Below are positions 1 through 6,957 of a stretch of 14,701 nucleotides of DNA, piece after piece. Source of the DNA: Bacteroidales bacterium (GTDB taxonomy: Bacteria; Bacteroidota; Bacteroidia; Bacteroidales; Muribaculaceae); assembly GCA_004553095.1 (NCBI GenBank), contig SFMJ01000045.1, positions 1-14,701 of the forward strand, given 5' to 3'. Position 1 is the first letter of the stretch. Each line of letters starts with the position of its first letter. The notes below the pieces were generated by a model. It was not told the DNA's origin, made no database searches, and saw nothing but the letters and a program-made list of their open reading frames with translations. The position numbers and the translations under genes are program-made.

Positions 1-331
1 TCACGCACTGCCGGGACACGCCTCGATCATCGGCAATTTCCTGCAGCGTTCTATTGTAACGATAGCGCTGTTCCAAAATGCTGCGGTGGTTCGGTTTCAG
101 GCTGTACAGGGCGGCCATGACGGCTCGGCGGTTCTGCTCGTTCTCAAAGTCCAGCTCAAGGTTGACGGTGGGGTCAGCGTACACATCCGCAATAGTGTTG
201 TCGGTGTCATCCTCTAGGGGCAGGTCGCTGGATAACGCATAGTTCAGCGGGTCAGCTGGTACACGGGTCTGCTTGCCGTTTTCGTCAAGGTAGGTAACGT
301 CGCAGGCAAAAGAGAAATAATAGAAATAATC
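1..331 (-). CDS. Sigma-70 family RNA polymerase sigma factor, fragment (no start codon, cut by window edge)
   Basis: Reading the minus strand down from 331 gives one open frame to base 1. It starts NDYFYYFSFACDVTYLDE, passes an acidic middle (LPLEDDTDNTIADVYADP) and ends in a helix-turn-helix: LKPNHRSILEQRYRYNRTLQEIADDRGVSRQCV. That end resembles sigma-70 region 4, which contacts the -35 element. The style is that of small sigma-like factors on conjugative or integrative elements of gut Firmicutes; this origin is my recollection, not a search result. The frame stays open up to 376 but holds no ATG, GTG or TTG before the stop at 377-379, so the native N-terminus is missing. The C-terminus lies beyond the window. 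The gene is therefore broken at a junction close to 309-341, next to the inverted repeat at 324-369. Sure of the sigma-like helix-turn-helix; donor and cause of the junction are inference. Confidence 0.7.
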
Positions 332-369
332 ATTTTTTGTTTTGTGAGTGAGACAAAAAATGATTATTT
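324..369. repeat. Perfect 17-bp inverted repeat with 12-nt loop
   Basis: Arms 324-340 (left) and 353-369 (right) are exact reverse complements, AAATAATCATTTTTTGT and ACAAAAAATGATTATTT, separated by a 12-nt loop. The repeat lies where the Firmicutes-like sigma fragment meets Bacteroidales DNA. The -33 element of the uvrA promoter begins in the loop and the -7 element overlaps the right arm. It could be a terminator-type hairpin of a lost upstream gene, a regulator site, or a scar of the joining event. Confidence 0.9.
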
Positions 370-372
370 TTG
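341..372 (+). promoter_or_regulatory. Bacteroidota-type promoter of uvrA
   Basis: TTTG at 341-344 and TATTTTTG at 365-372 match the -33 TTTG and -7 TAnnTTTG consensus of Bacteroidota sigma-ABfr, with a 20-nt spacer. The transcript should begin near 379, giving a leader of about 55 nt to the ATG at 434. The -7 box overlaps the right arm of the inverted repeat, so a cruciform or bound protein here could affect initiation. Confidence 0.7.
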
Positions 373-433
373 TCTTCTATATTATCAATCCGCATCTATT
401 GGGTCGGATAAAAACACTTTCAGGAAGTTGGCT

Positions 434-3208
434 ATGCGCTATATTGAGATAAAAGGGGCTCGGGTTAATAACCTCAAAGATATCGATCTGAAGCTACCGT
501 TGGGGAAGCTGATCGTGGTGACCGGGGTAAGCGGCTCGGGCAAATCGAGCTTGGCATTTGACACGTTGTATGCCGAGGGACAACGTCGCTATGTGGAGAG
601 TTTGTCGGCCTACGCGCGGCAATTTATGGGACGAATGTCGAAGCCGGAATGTGACTATATCAAGGGATTGCCACCGGCGATAGCAGTTGAGCAGAAGGTT
701 AATACACGCAATCCACGCAGCACCGTGGGCACAGCCACCGAGATATATGACTACCTGCGTATGCTCTATGCCAGAGTGGGTCACACCTACTCGCCGGTGA
801 GCGGCGAAGAGGTGCGCAAATATGGCATCGAGGATATCGTCAAGACTCTTCAGAGTTATCCTGAAGGGACACGGATAGCGGTGTTGACACGACTCCACGT
901 GCCCGAAGGGCGTAGCGTGGCGCAACATCTCGACATCCTTCAGAAGCAGGGATATAGCCGATTGGAACATAACGGCACCTTCGAGCAGATCACCGACCTT
1001 ATCGCCAAGGGAGTGACAGAACTCGACCCGGACTATCGACTGCTGATCGACCGCTTGGCAGTAACCTCCGACAAGGATGAGATCTCACGACTCACCGACT
1101 CGGTGGAGACGGCATATTTCGAGGGTCGCGACGAGGCGGTGATCAAGATATGGGGAAAAGATGGAGTGCATGAGCATCTCTTCTCGCGGAAATTTTCTGC
1201 CGACGGCATCGAATTTCGAGAGCCCAACGACCTGATGTTCAACTTCAACAATCCCTACGGGGCGTGCGAGAAGTGTGAAGGATTCGGTCAGGTGCTGGGA
1301 GTTAGCGAAGAATTGGTGGTGCCCAACAAGACGCTGAGCATCTATCAGAATGCCATAAAATGTTGGAGCGGCGAGAAGATGAGCGAATGGAAGAAACATC
1401 TGATCCATCTTGCGCCACGATTCAACTTTCCTATCCACACGCCCTACAATCAGCTCACCGAGTCACAACTTGACTTTCTGTGGCATGGCAACAGCATGTG
1501 GGAGGGTATCGACGGGTTCTTCCGCTGGCTCGACACACGGATGGACAAGATGCAATTTCGCATCCTGCGTGCGCGCTATCGCGGCAAGACCATCTGTCCG
1601 GAATGTCGCGGGAGCAGACTTCGCAAGGATGTGGAATATGTGAAGGTCGGAGGGAAGAGCATCACACAATTAGTGAAGATGCCGATTAGCGAGCTTAGCG
1701 ACTTCTTCGCACAGTTGCAACTGAGCGAGACGGATGGCAAGATAGCCGAGCGACTTCTCAAAGAGATCAGGCAGCGGCTTTTATTCCTGAACGAAGTAGG
1801 ACTCTCCTACCTCACCTTAGACCGCCTCTCCTCCACCCTATCGGGAGGCGAGAGCCAGCGTATCAACCTTGCCACTTCGTTGGGGAGTTCATTGGTAGGG
1901 TCGCTCTATATTCTCGACGAGCCGAGCATCGGATTGCATTCGCGCGACACGGGGCGGTTGATCCGCGTGTTACGGCGCTTACAGCAGATCGGCAATACGG
2001 TAGTGGTGGTGGAACATGACGAAGATATTATGCTTGCCGCCGACGAGATAGTGGATATAGGGCGAGATGCCGGGCGCAATGGCGGCAAGGTGATGCTGAC
2101 GGGCAATCTTCAAGAATTGCTGAGCGACGGCAAGCCACACGAATCATACACCATCGAATATCTGCGAGGAGAGCGACGCATCGAATTGCCGCACCATCGT
2201 CGTGCTTGGAAAAAGGCGATTGAGATAAAAGGGGCGGCGGAAAACAATCTTAAGAACATCGATGTCAAGATACCGTTAGGGATCCTGACAGTGGTGACCG
2301 GGGTGAGCGGATCGGGGAAATCGACCTTGGTGAAAGAGGTGCTCTACAAGTCGCTGATGTATGCACTCGGCGAGGGTGTGGGGACTCCCGGCACCCACCG
2401 AGAGCTATGCGGTGACTACCGCGATGTAAAATTTGTCGAATTTGTCGACCAGAATCCTATCGGCACCTCCTCGCGTAGCAATCCGGCTACCTATCTGAAG
2501 GCCTACGATGAGATCAGGAGACTCTTCGCCGAGTGTCAACTGTCGAAGCAGATGGGGTTCACCGCTGCCCACTTCTCATTCAACACGGATGGAGGGAGAT
2601 GCGACGAATGTAAGGGAGATGGCACTATAACGATCCCGATGCAATTCATGGCAGATATCGAGGTGGAATGTGAAACTTGTCATGGCAAGCGATTCAAGCC
2701 GGAGATACTCGACGTGGAATATCGCGGCAAGAACATCTACGAAGTGTTGAACATGACGGTGAACCAGGCGATAGAATTTTTCGGGGCGACCGATGAGTCA
2801 CAAGAGCGCAAGATAGTGACTCGCCTCAAGCCCCTGCAAGATGTGGGGTTGGGATATATCAAATTAGGGCAATCCTCCTCTACCCTATCGGGGGGAGAGA
2901 ACCAGCGCGTGAAGCTCGCCTACTACCTGCTTCAAGAGCGACAGAGCGGCATGCTCTTCATCTTCGATGAGCCTACGACGGGACTTCACTTCCACGACAT
3001 CTCGGTGCTGTTGAAATCGCTCAATCGGCTTGTGGATAATGGCAACAGCGTCTTGATCATCGACATCGGTCCGGAGGGTGGCGAAAAGGGTGGAGAGATC
3101 GTAGCGGTCGGCACTCCGGAAGATGTGGCGGCATGCGAGCGATCATACACGGGTCGCTACCTTCGAGAGAAGCTGGAACGCGACAAGAGGGAAGCCCTGA
3201 CAAAATGA
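434..3208 (+). CDS. uvrA: Excinuclease ABC subunit A (UvrA), second H-loop deleted
   Basis: UvrA is the damage-sensing dimeric ATPase of nucleotide excision repair; it loads UvrB on lesions. The product is 924 aa, normal being about 930-950. Visible parts in order: Walker A GVSGSGKSS at 31-39; UvrB-binding insert around 120-230; CEKC at 278-281 and CPEC at 388-391; signature LSGGE at 469; Walker B LYILDEP at 491; H-loop His528 in VEHDED; second Walker A at 623-631; CDEC at 723-726 and CETC at 746-749, the zinc hook of the second half; signature LSGGE at 818; Walker B LFIFDEP at 841. The first CxxC of the N-terminal zinc module is replaced by SADG, which I recall as usual in Bacteroidota. Unusually, after NSVLII (876) the chain goes straight to DIGPEGG: the EHN... 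H-loop segment is absent. I chose ATG 434 because homology begins there and AGGAAG lies 6 nt upstream; the frame is open back to GTG 344, but that part overlaps the promoter. Confidence 0.93.
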   Translation: MRYIEIKGARVNNLKDIDLKLPLGKLIVVTGVSGSGKSSLAFDTLYAEGQRRYVESLSAYARQFMGRMSKPECDYIKGLPPAIAVEQKVNTRNPRSTVGTATEIYDYLRMLYARVGHTYSPVSGEEVRKYGIEDIVKTLQSYPEGTRIAVLTRLHVPEGRSVAQHLDILQKQGYSRLEHNGTFEQITDLIAKGVTELDPDYRLLIDRLAVTSDKDEISRLTDSVETAYFEGRDEAVIKIWGKDGVHEHLFSRKFSADGIEFREPNDLMFNFNNPYGACEKCEGFGQVLGVSEELVVPNKTLSIYQNAIKCWSGEKMSEWKKHLIHLAPRFNFPIHTPYNQLTESQLDFLWHGNSMWEGIDGFFRWLDTRMDKMQFRILRARYRGKTICPECRGSRLRKDVEYVKVGGKSITQLVKMPISELSDFFAQLQLSETDGKIAERLLKEIRQRLLFLNEVGLSYLTLDRLSSTLSGGESQRINLATSLGSSLVGSLYILDEPSIGLHSRDTGRLIRVLRRLQQIGNTVVVVEHDEDIMLAADEIVDIGRDAGRNGGKVMLTGNLQELLSDGKPHESYTIEYLRGERRIELPHHRRAWKKAIEIKGAAENNLKNIDVKIPLGILTVVTGVSGSGKSTLVKEVLYKSLMYALGEGVGTPGTHRELCGDYRDVKFVEFVDQNPIGTSSRSNPATYLKAYDEIRRLFAECQLSKQMGFTAAHFSFNTDGGRCDECKGDGTITIPMQFMADIEVECETCHGKRFKPEILDVEYRGKNIYEVLNMTVNQAIEFFGATDESQERKIVTRLKPLQDVGLGYIKLGQSSSTLSGGENQRVKLAYYLLQERQSGMLFIFDEPTTGLHFHDISVLLKSLNRLVDNGNSVLIIDIGPEGGEKGGEIVAVGTPEDVAACERSYTGRYLREKLERDKREALTK

Positions 3209-3244
3209 TTGTAGCGACACAAAAATCGAAGAAGAAAAACTGAT

Positions 3245-4039
3245 ATGAGAAAGATAATCTATGTGATAGCGATCAGCCTGATATGTCTTGGGGTGGAGAG
3301 TTGCCGGGAGAAGCGACGGGATCCGGGGCGAGAGAATGGGACACAGCTCTACAATCGGAGTGTGGCATTGACCCGGCAATATATCGATAGTCTGCGAGGA
3401 GCGAAAGACTCGGCGGCAGTCCACGGTCTATCCGAGCGATATGAAGAGGCGTTGACCCACCTTCAATTCGAATATCCGGCAGAGACCTACTTGCAGATAG
3501 AAGAGGGGAAGAACGACACCTTGACGCGACTGACGCTCCGCTATGCCGAGCTGAGAGACTCCCTGCTAAGGAGAATGGGAAGCATCGAAAAGAGCGACAG
3601 CCTCACCAAAGACAGTATAGAGCGTGTTCTCGTAGGGGCGGATATTTTTGAGCTCTTATTTTTTAGGATGGGCTATGACAGACATTTCGCAGTTCTTGCA
3701 GTTGAAATCGAGGCGGAAAGTGTTGGGACCGGTGGAGATGGTGAGTGGCGGAGCGAATCGGGCTTTTGTTTTATCGTCTACTGTTTTATCACGGAGGCAA
3801 CATCCGAGTTCCCTACGCAGGCAATAGCGAGTGGTCATAACCTCAACCTCTCCTCGGGGTATACGTGTCTCCAGGGCATCATCCATGCTTTTGACGCCAT
3901 GCTCTTGATAGAACTGACGAGCCAGCGGATTCGCCACATTATCCCGCGGATCGAGCCTGTCAATGGGGAAACGAGCCTTCGAATCCTCGGGAGCACGATG
4001 ATCGAAATGGTATGTTTCAAGGTTGGCTCTGTCGAGTAG
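3245..4039 (+). CDS. Putative lipoprotein, reading frame runs on antisense to rlhA
   Basis: I do not recognise a named family. The N-terminus has a basic start (MRKI), a hydrophobic stretch at 4-16 and a Cys at residue 20 in GVESC, a loose but Bacteroidota-plausible lipobox, so it is probably an outer-membrane or periplasmic lipoprotein. Residues 30-130 are charged and helical with coiled-coil character (RYEEALTHLQFEYPAETY, RLTLRYAELRDSLLRR). The gene starts 36 nt after uvrA and probably shares its transcript. From about residue 138 the frame lies opposite the 3' end of rlhA for 384 nt, and the encoded sequence there looks like a shadow of that gene. The true protein probably ended near 3620-3655, where the other two plus frames carry stops (TAG 3618 and 3633, TGA 3649). 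A lost stop or single-base indel would explain the extension. Confident of the first 130 residues, not of the rest. Confidence 0.6.
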   Translation: MRKIIYVIAISLICLGVESCREKRRDPGRENGTQLYNRSVALTRQYIDSLRGAKDSAAVHGLSERYEEALTHLQFEYPAETYLQIEEGKNDTLTRLTLRYAELRDSLLRRMGSIEKSDSLTKDSIERVLVGADIFELLFFRMGYDRHFAVLAVEIEAESVGTGGDGEWRSESGFCFIVYCFITEATSEFPTQAIASGHNLNLSSGYTCLQGIIHAFDAMLLIELTSQRIRHIIPRIEPVNGETSLRILGSTMIEMVCFKVGSVE

Positions 4040-5395
4040 GGCCAAGAGATCGCGACGTAGGGCCGTGAGTTGAGAGGCGGGGATGAATATCGAACCGTTG
4101 AGGTGATCGGTGAAATTGCGGAGCCGATAGATGGTGCCAGACTTATCGACATCCAAAGGGAGGCGGACGGATAGGCCTCTCTGATCGGAGGCAGAGACAC
4201 CGTTGGCATCAATTTCGATATCCACATCGATGAGCCGCAGAGCGGTGTCACGCGCCATCTCCGCCTGCCAGAGGCGGTCGAAAGTGCGATGTATCACAAC
4301 ATCCTTGGGCAATTTAAAGGGACGCGAAGAGAAGATTCTGCCATTGTCGACACGATTCACACCGACGCCGACATACTCTCCGTCGTGGTTGAAGAAACTT
4401 ATGCCATCGCCATTGTTGAGTTGCGAAGGGTCGGAAATGACCTCTCCCATCGACTTGGGAGTTAGGATCGAAGCCATCGACACCTTGCGTCGTCCGGCGA
4501 GGAAATAATCGGTAAAACCGCGGTTGAAACTCTTGGAGAGATCGGGAGAGAACGAAATCTGAGAATAGCCGCAAGAAGATCGATGGAACTGCTCGGGATA
4601 TCGGGCTATGACATCATCGATGATGCGGCGATAAGCGGCGGTGACATTCTTGACATAATCGGCATCCTTAAGACGCCCCTCGATCTTGAAAGAAGAGACT
4701 CCGGCGAGGATCATCTCCTCGACATGTTGAGAGGCGTTGAAATCGCGCAGCGAGAGGAGATAACGGTCGCGCATCAGGACCTCCCCCCTACCATTTCGGA
4801 GGGTATAAGGGAGACGACACATCTGAGGGCACTCACCGCGATTGGCAGAACGGCCCATAGCCACGCAGCCGGCACCGCAACGACCGGAATAGCTGACACA
4901 GAGAGCGCCATGTACGAAACACTCTATAGGCACCGACACTTCTTGCGCCACCTTTCGAATCTCCTCGATCGAGAGCTCACGCGCCAAGACAATCTGCGAA
5001 AAACCGACATCCTGAAGGAAACGGGCCTTCTGCGGAGAGCGAGTGTCGCACTGCGTGCTGGCATGCAGAGCGATGGGTGGGATATTGAGTCGCAGAAGTG
5101 ACATATCCTGCACTATCAGAGCATCCACACCGGCGAGATAAAGTTCGCGGCAGAGACGCTCCACATGCTTCAACTCATTAGGATAAACCAGAGTATTTAC
5201 CGTGACATATACGCGAGCTCTAAAGGCGTGAGCGAACTCCACGACCTCCCGGATATCCTGAATCGAATTAGAGGCATTATGGCGAGCGCCATGAGAAGGG
5301 CCACCCATATATACGGCATCAGCGCCATGCAAGATAGCTTGTATGGCGACATGACGATTGGCAGCGGGGGCTAAGAGTTCAATGGGACGAGACAT
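3656..5395 (-). CDS. rlhA: U32 family protein, RlhA-type (23S rRNA C2501 hydroxylation)
   Basis: The 579-aa protein belongs to family U32 and tracks E. coli RlhA (YdcP), which makes 5-hydroxycytidine at C2501 of 23S rRNA; U32 proteins were formerly listed as collagenase-like peptidases. Shared blocks are ELLAPAANRHVAIQAILHGADAVYMGGP at 6-33, GARHNASNS at 36-44, HASTQCD at 111-117, HGALCVSYSGRC at 163-173 with C166 and C173, GRSANRGECPQMCRLPY at 181-197 with C189 and C193 (candidate Fe-S ligands), and SFKIEGRLKDADYVKN. The C-terminus keeps CLRRELGCC and the FNCKNCEMSVI end (C566, C569). E. coli RlhA is about 650 aa; this version ends soon after that last motif. It starts 3 nt after the smpB stop and is evidently co-transcribed with it. 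The 3' end faces the lipoprotein gene. RlhA is favoured over TrhP/YegQ or UbiU/UbiV because of the C-terminal cysteine block; the exact RNA target in this organism is inferred. Confidence 0.82.
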   Translation of the reverse strand: MSRPIELLAPAANRHVAIQAILHGADAVYMGGPSHGARHNASNSIQDIREVVEFAHAFRARVYVTVNTLVYPNELKHVERLCRELYLAGVDALIVQDMSLLRLNIPPIALHASTQCDTRSPQKARFLQDVGFSQIVLARELSIEEIRKVAQEVSVPIECFVHGALCVSYSGRCGAGCVAMGRSANRGECPQMCRLPYTLRNGRGEVLMRDRYLLSLRDFNASQHVEEMILAGVSSFKIEGRLKDADYVKNVTAAYRRIIDDVIARYPEQFHRSSCGYSQISFSPDLSKSFNRGFTDYFLAGRRKVSMASILTPKSMGEVISDPSQLNNGDGISFFNHDGEYVGVGVNRVDNGRIFSSRPFKLPKDVVIHRTFDRLWQAEMARDTALRLIDVDIEIDANGVSASDQRGLSVRLPLDVDKSGTIYRLRNFTDHLNGSIFIPASQLTALRRDLLALLDRANLETYHFDHRAPEDSKARFPIDRLDPRDNVANPLARQFYQEHGVKSMDDALETRIPRGEVEVMTTRYCLRRELGCCLRDKTVDDKTKARFAPPLTISTGPNTFRLDFNCKNCEMSVIAHPKK

Positions 5396-5398
5396 TGC

Positions 5399-5854
5399 TT
5401 ATTTTACTTTCATGTAGCGATCGATGGATCGTTTATCCTCACGTTCGCGGATGGATTGGCGCTTGTCATATTGCTTTTTGCCACGTCCCACACCGATGAG
5501 CATCTTGGCGAGGCCACGCTCATTGATGAAAACACGTAGGGGCACGATGGTATAGCCGGGATCTTCGGCAGCCTTGCGGAGGGCACGTATCTCCTTACGA
5601 TTGAGGAGGAGCTTGCGGTCGCGGCGAGCCGGATGATTGTTGTAAGTGCCATAGAAATACTCGGCAATGTTCATACCCTTGACCCACACCTCATTGTTTT
5701 CGACGATGCAATATGTATCGACAAGAGAGGCGCGGCCGTCGCGGATAGACTTGATCTCCGTACCGGTTAGCACGATGCCTGCGACATAAGTATCCGAGAT
5801 CTCATAGTCGAAACGGGCACGCTTATTTTTGATATTAACTTCGTTAGCTTTCAT
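5399..5854 (-). CDS. smpB: SsrA-binding protein SmpB
   Basis: SmpB binds tmRNA and carries it into stalled ribosomes for trans-translation. The 151-aa length is typical. Recognisable elements are NKRARFDYEISDTYVAGIVL at 10-29, LTGTEIKSIRDGRASLVDTYC at 29-49, GMNIAEYFYGTYNNHPARRDRKLLL at 60-84, and the YTIVPLRVFINERGLAKMLIGVGRGKKQYDKR block from about 101. The basic C-terminal tail that enters the mRNA channel (REREDKRSIDRYMKVK) is present. No Shine-Dalgarno site or TAnnTTTG promoter is evident in the 102 nt upstream, so it may be read through from the Yip1-like gene. The rlhA start is 3 nt downstream. No tmRNA gene (ssrA) was seen in the window. Confidence 0.96.
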   Translation of the reverse strand: MKANEVNIKNKRARFDYEISDTYVAGIVLTGTEIKSIRDGRASLVDTYCIVENNEVWVKGMNIAEYFYGTYNNHPARRDRKLLLNRKEIRALRKAAEDPGYTIVPLRVFINERGLAKMLIGVGRGKKQYDKRQSIREREDKRSIDRYMKVK

Positions 5855-5900
5855 AATCTTGAGGAAGAGAGTTTTTTAATATAAAACGCGAGGAAATAGG

Positions 5901-5956
5901 GTTTTATTGAGAGGAGCGAGGAGAGAGGAGAGAACGAGAGAGATTATTGAGAGAGA
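5901..5956. other. Purine-rich (GA) tract upstream of smpB
   Basis: From about 5905 to 5956 the plus strand is nearly all G and A (runs of GAGAG, GGAGAGAGG), so the smpB transcript would carry a pyrimidine-rich leader here. TTATTGAGAG occurs twice, at 5904-5913 and 5944-5953, 40 nt apart. No promoter motif or hairpin was found in it. It is the only non-coding stretch between the Yip1-like gene and smpB. Confidence 0.6.
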
Positions 5957-6697
5957 TCAATTAACAAAGACATGAGGGAGGAAGATGGTGTGGAATGCCC
6001 ACCCCCAGAGGATTGGTACACCGAGCACGAGGATGCAAAGGATTACGGTGGTCATATTGATGACATCCTGATTAACACGCATCACTCGTACACCCTTATA
6101 GATGATATAGATGGTCCATAGAGGGAGCAGGTAAATCACCTCCTGTATCATGGGAAAGACGTTGGAGAGGGTGTAAAATATTGCGAGAGAGGAAAGAGCC
6201 ATCATGACGAACTGCATACCATTGTCCTTGCGGAAGAGGTAGCGCGACTTCTTGGGGAGCAGAAACCCGCAGAAGAGCAGGATTGTGAAATACCCGAAGA
6301 AGAAAGCGAGGAAAGTCACCAATCCATATACCGCCCAATCGGAGATGGAGCGATTGTCGTAGAAAAGGTCGGCGACTTCGGAGAAAGCAGCGAGAGCCAC
6401 GAGGGGATAGAAGCAAGAAGCGGCGACCTCCTCATTTTTGAAAGCGCGACGACGGAGTTTCTTCCACCCCTCCACGGGAGTGGAGAGAATTTTCAGGAAA
6501 AAGAAGAAAGCGATCGAATCCCTTTTTTTAGGAGACTTAGACTCCTGCTCATCATCTGGGTTGGTGTCATCCGACTCGATATCGGCATCGTCGTCCAAAT
6601 TATAGAGAGTATCATCATCCTCCTCAAGGACGTAGGTATCAGGGTCTTGAGGGTCGTTGACGTTGTTATATTTAGGGTAAAGAATATCAGTTGCCAT
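5957..6697 (-). CDS. Yip1-like multispanning membrane protein with acidic N-terminus
   Basis: The 246-aa product has two parts. Residues 15-60 are strongly acidic and low in complexity (LEEDDDTLYNLDDDADIESDD) and should face the cytoplasm. From about 61 there are aromatic-rich membrane segments, roughly 93-112, 122-146, 161-181, 185-200 and 213-236. The lead-in FFFFLKILSTPVEGWKKLRR and the five-helix pattern are like Yip1-domain proteins (formerly DUF1282) common in Bacteroidota; function is unknown. I chose ATG 6697 because the MATDILYPKYN start follows an AT-rich leader; an upstream in-frame ATG at 6775 adds 26 residues of unlikely sequence encoded by what looks like intergenic DNA. It ends 102 nt before smpB. 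The family is probable, the role unknown. Confidence 0.75.
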   Translation of the reverse strand: MATDILYPKYNNVNDPQDPDTYVLEEDDDTLYNLDDDADIESDDTNPDDEQESKSPKKRDSIAFFFFLKILSTPVEGWKKLRRRAFKNEEVAASCFYPLVALAAFSEVADLFYDNRSISDWAVYGLVTFLAFFFGYFTILLFCGFLLPKKSRYLFRKDNGMQFVMMALSSLAIFYTLSNVFPMIQEVIYLLPLWTIYIIYKGVRVMRVNQDVINMTTVILCILVLGVPILWGWAFHTIFLPHVFVN

Positions 6698-6899
6698 AAA
6701 ATCAAAATTTAAGGAACGCGCTCTAACATAAGAAGCGCCCGAAAAGGGGCTCCGCAGCGTCGGGAATGGCGACACGGAGAGGTATCGAGGATCGAATCGG
6801 GCATAAGAGAGGTAACTATAATACGGATGGAGAGGGTGAAATATTGTGGGAGAGAGCGAATTTTTTTCGATAGGGGGAAAGAAGGGGTAAAGTAGGGGG
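6698..6899. other. Intergenic region between mutAB terminator and Yip1-like gene
   Basis: No gene and no TAnnTTTG box was found on the minus strand, so the promoter of the Yip1-like gene is not identified. There is a small G+C hairpin (GCCC, six-base loop CTTTTC, GGGC, minus strand, around 6736-6750) in the leader. The 14-mer AAGGAACGCGCTCT at 6711-6724 recurs at 14658-14671. Confidence 0.5.
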
Positions 6900-6933
6900 T
6901 AAAAAAAGAGGTCTTGCCGGGATGGGCAAGACC
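6900..6933 (-). terminator. Intrinsic terminator of mutAB
   Basis: On the minus strand, 25 nt past the mutB stop, GGTCTTGCC (6925-6933) pairs with GGCAAGACC (6910-6918) around a 6-nt loop, nine perfect base pairs. It is followed by CTCTTTTTTT, a clear U-tract in the transcript. It should separate mutAB from the Yip1-smpB-rlhA genes downstream. Confidence 0.88.
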
Positions 6934-6957
6934 ACTTTTACTATAAGGGGATAGGGA

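Noticed and set aside
344..433. GTG start at 344 extending UvrA by 30 residues
   Set aside because: The extra residues come from the inverted repeat and promoter and match no UvrA N-terminus. ATG 434 has AGGAAG upstream and starts at the homology.
4583..5101. 172-codon plus-strand frame
   Set aside because: It lies wholly opposite conserved RlhA coding sequence and shows no protein features of its own.
6698..6775. ATG 6775 as start of the Yip1-like protein
   Set aside because: It adds 26 unlikely residues. ATG 6697 follows an AT-rich leader typical of the other genes here.
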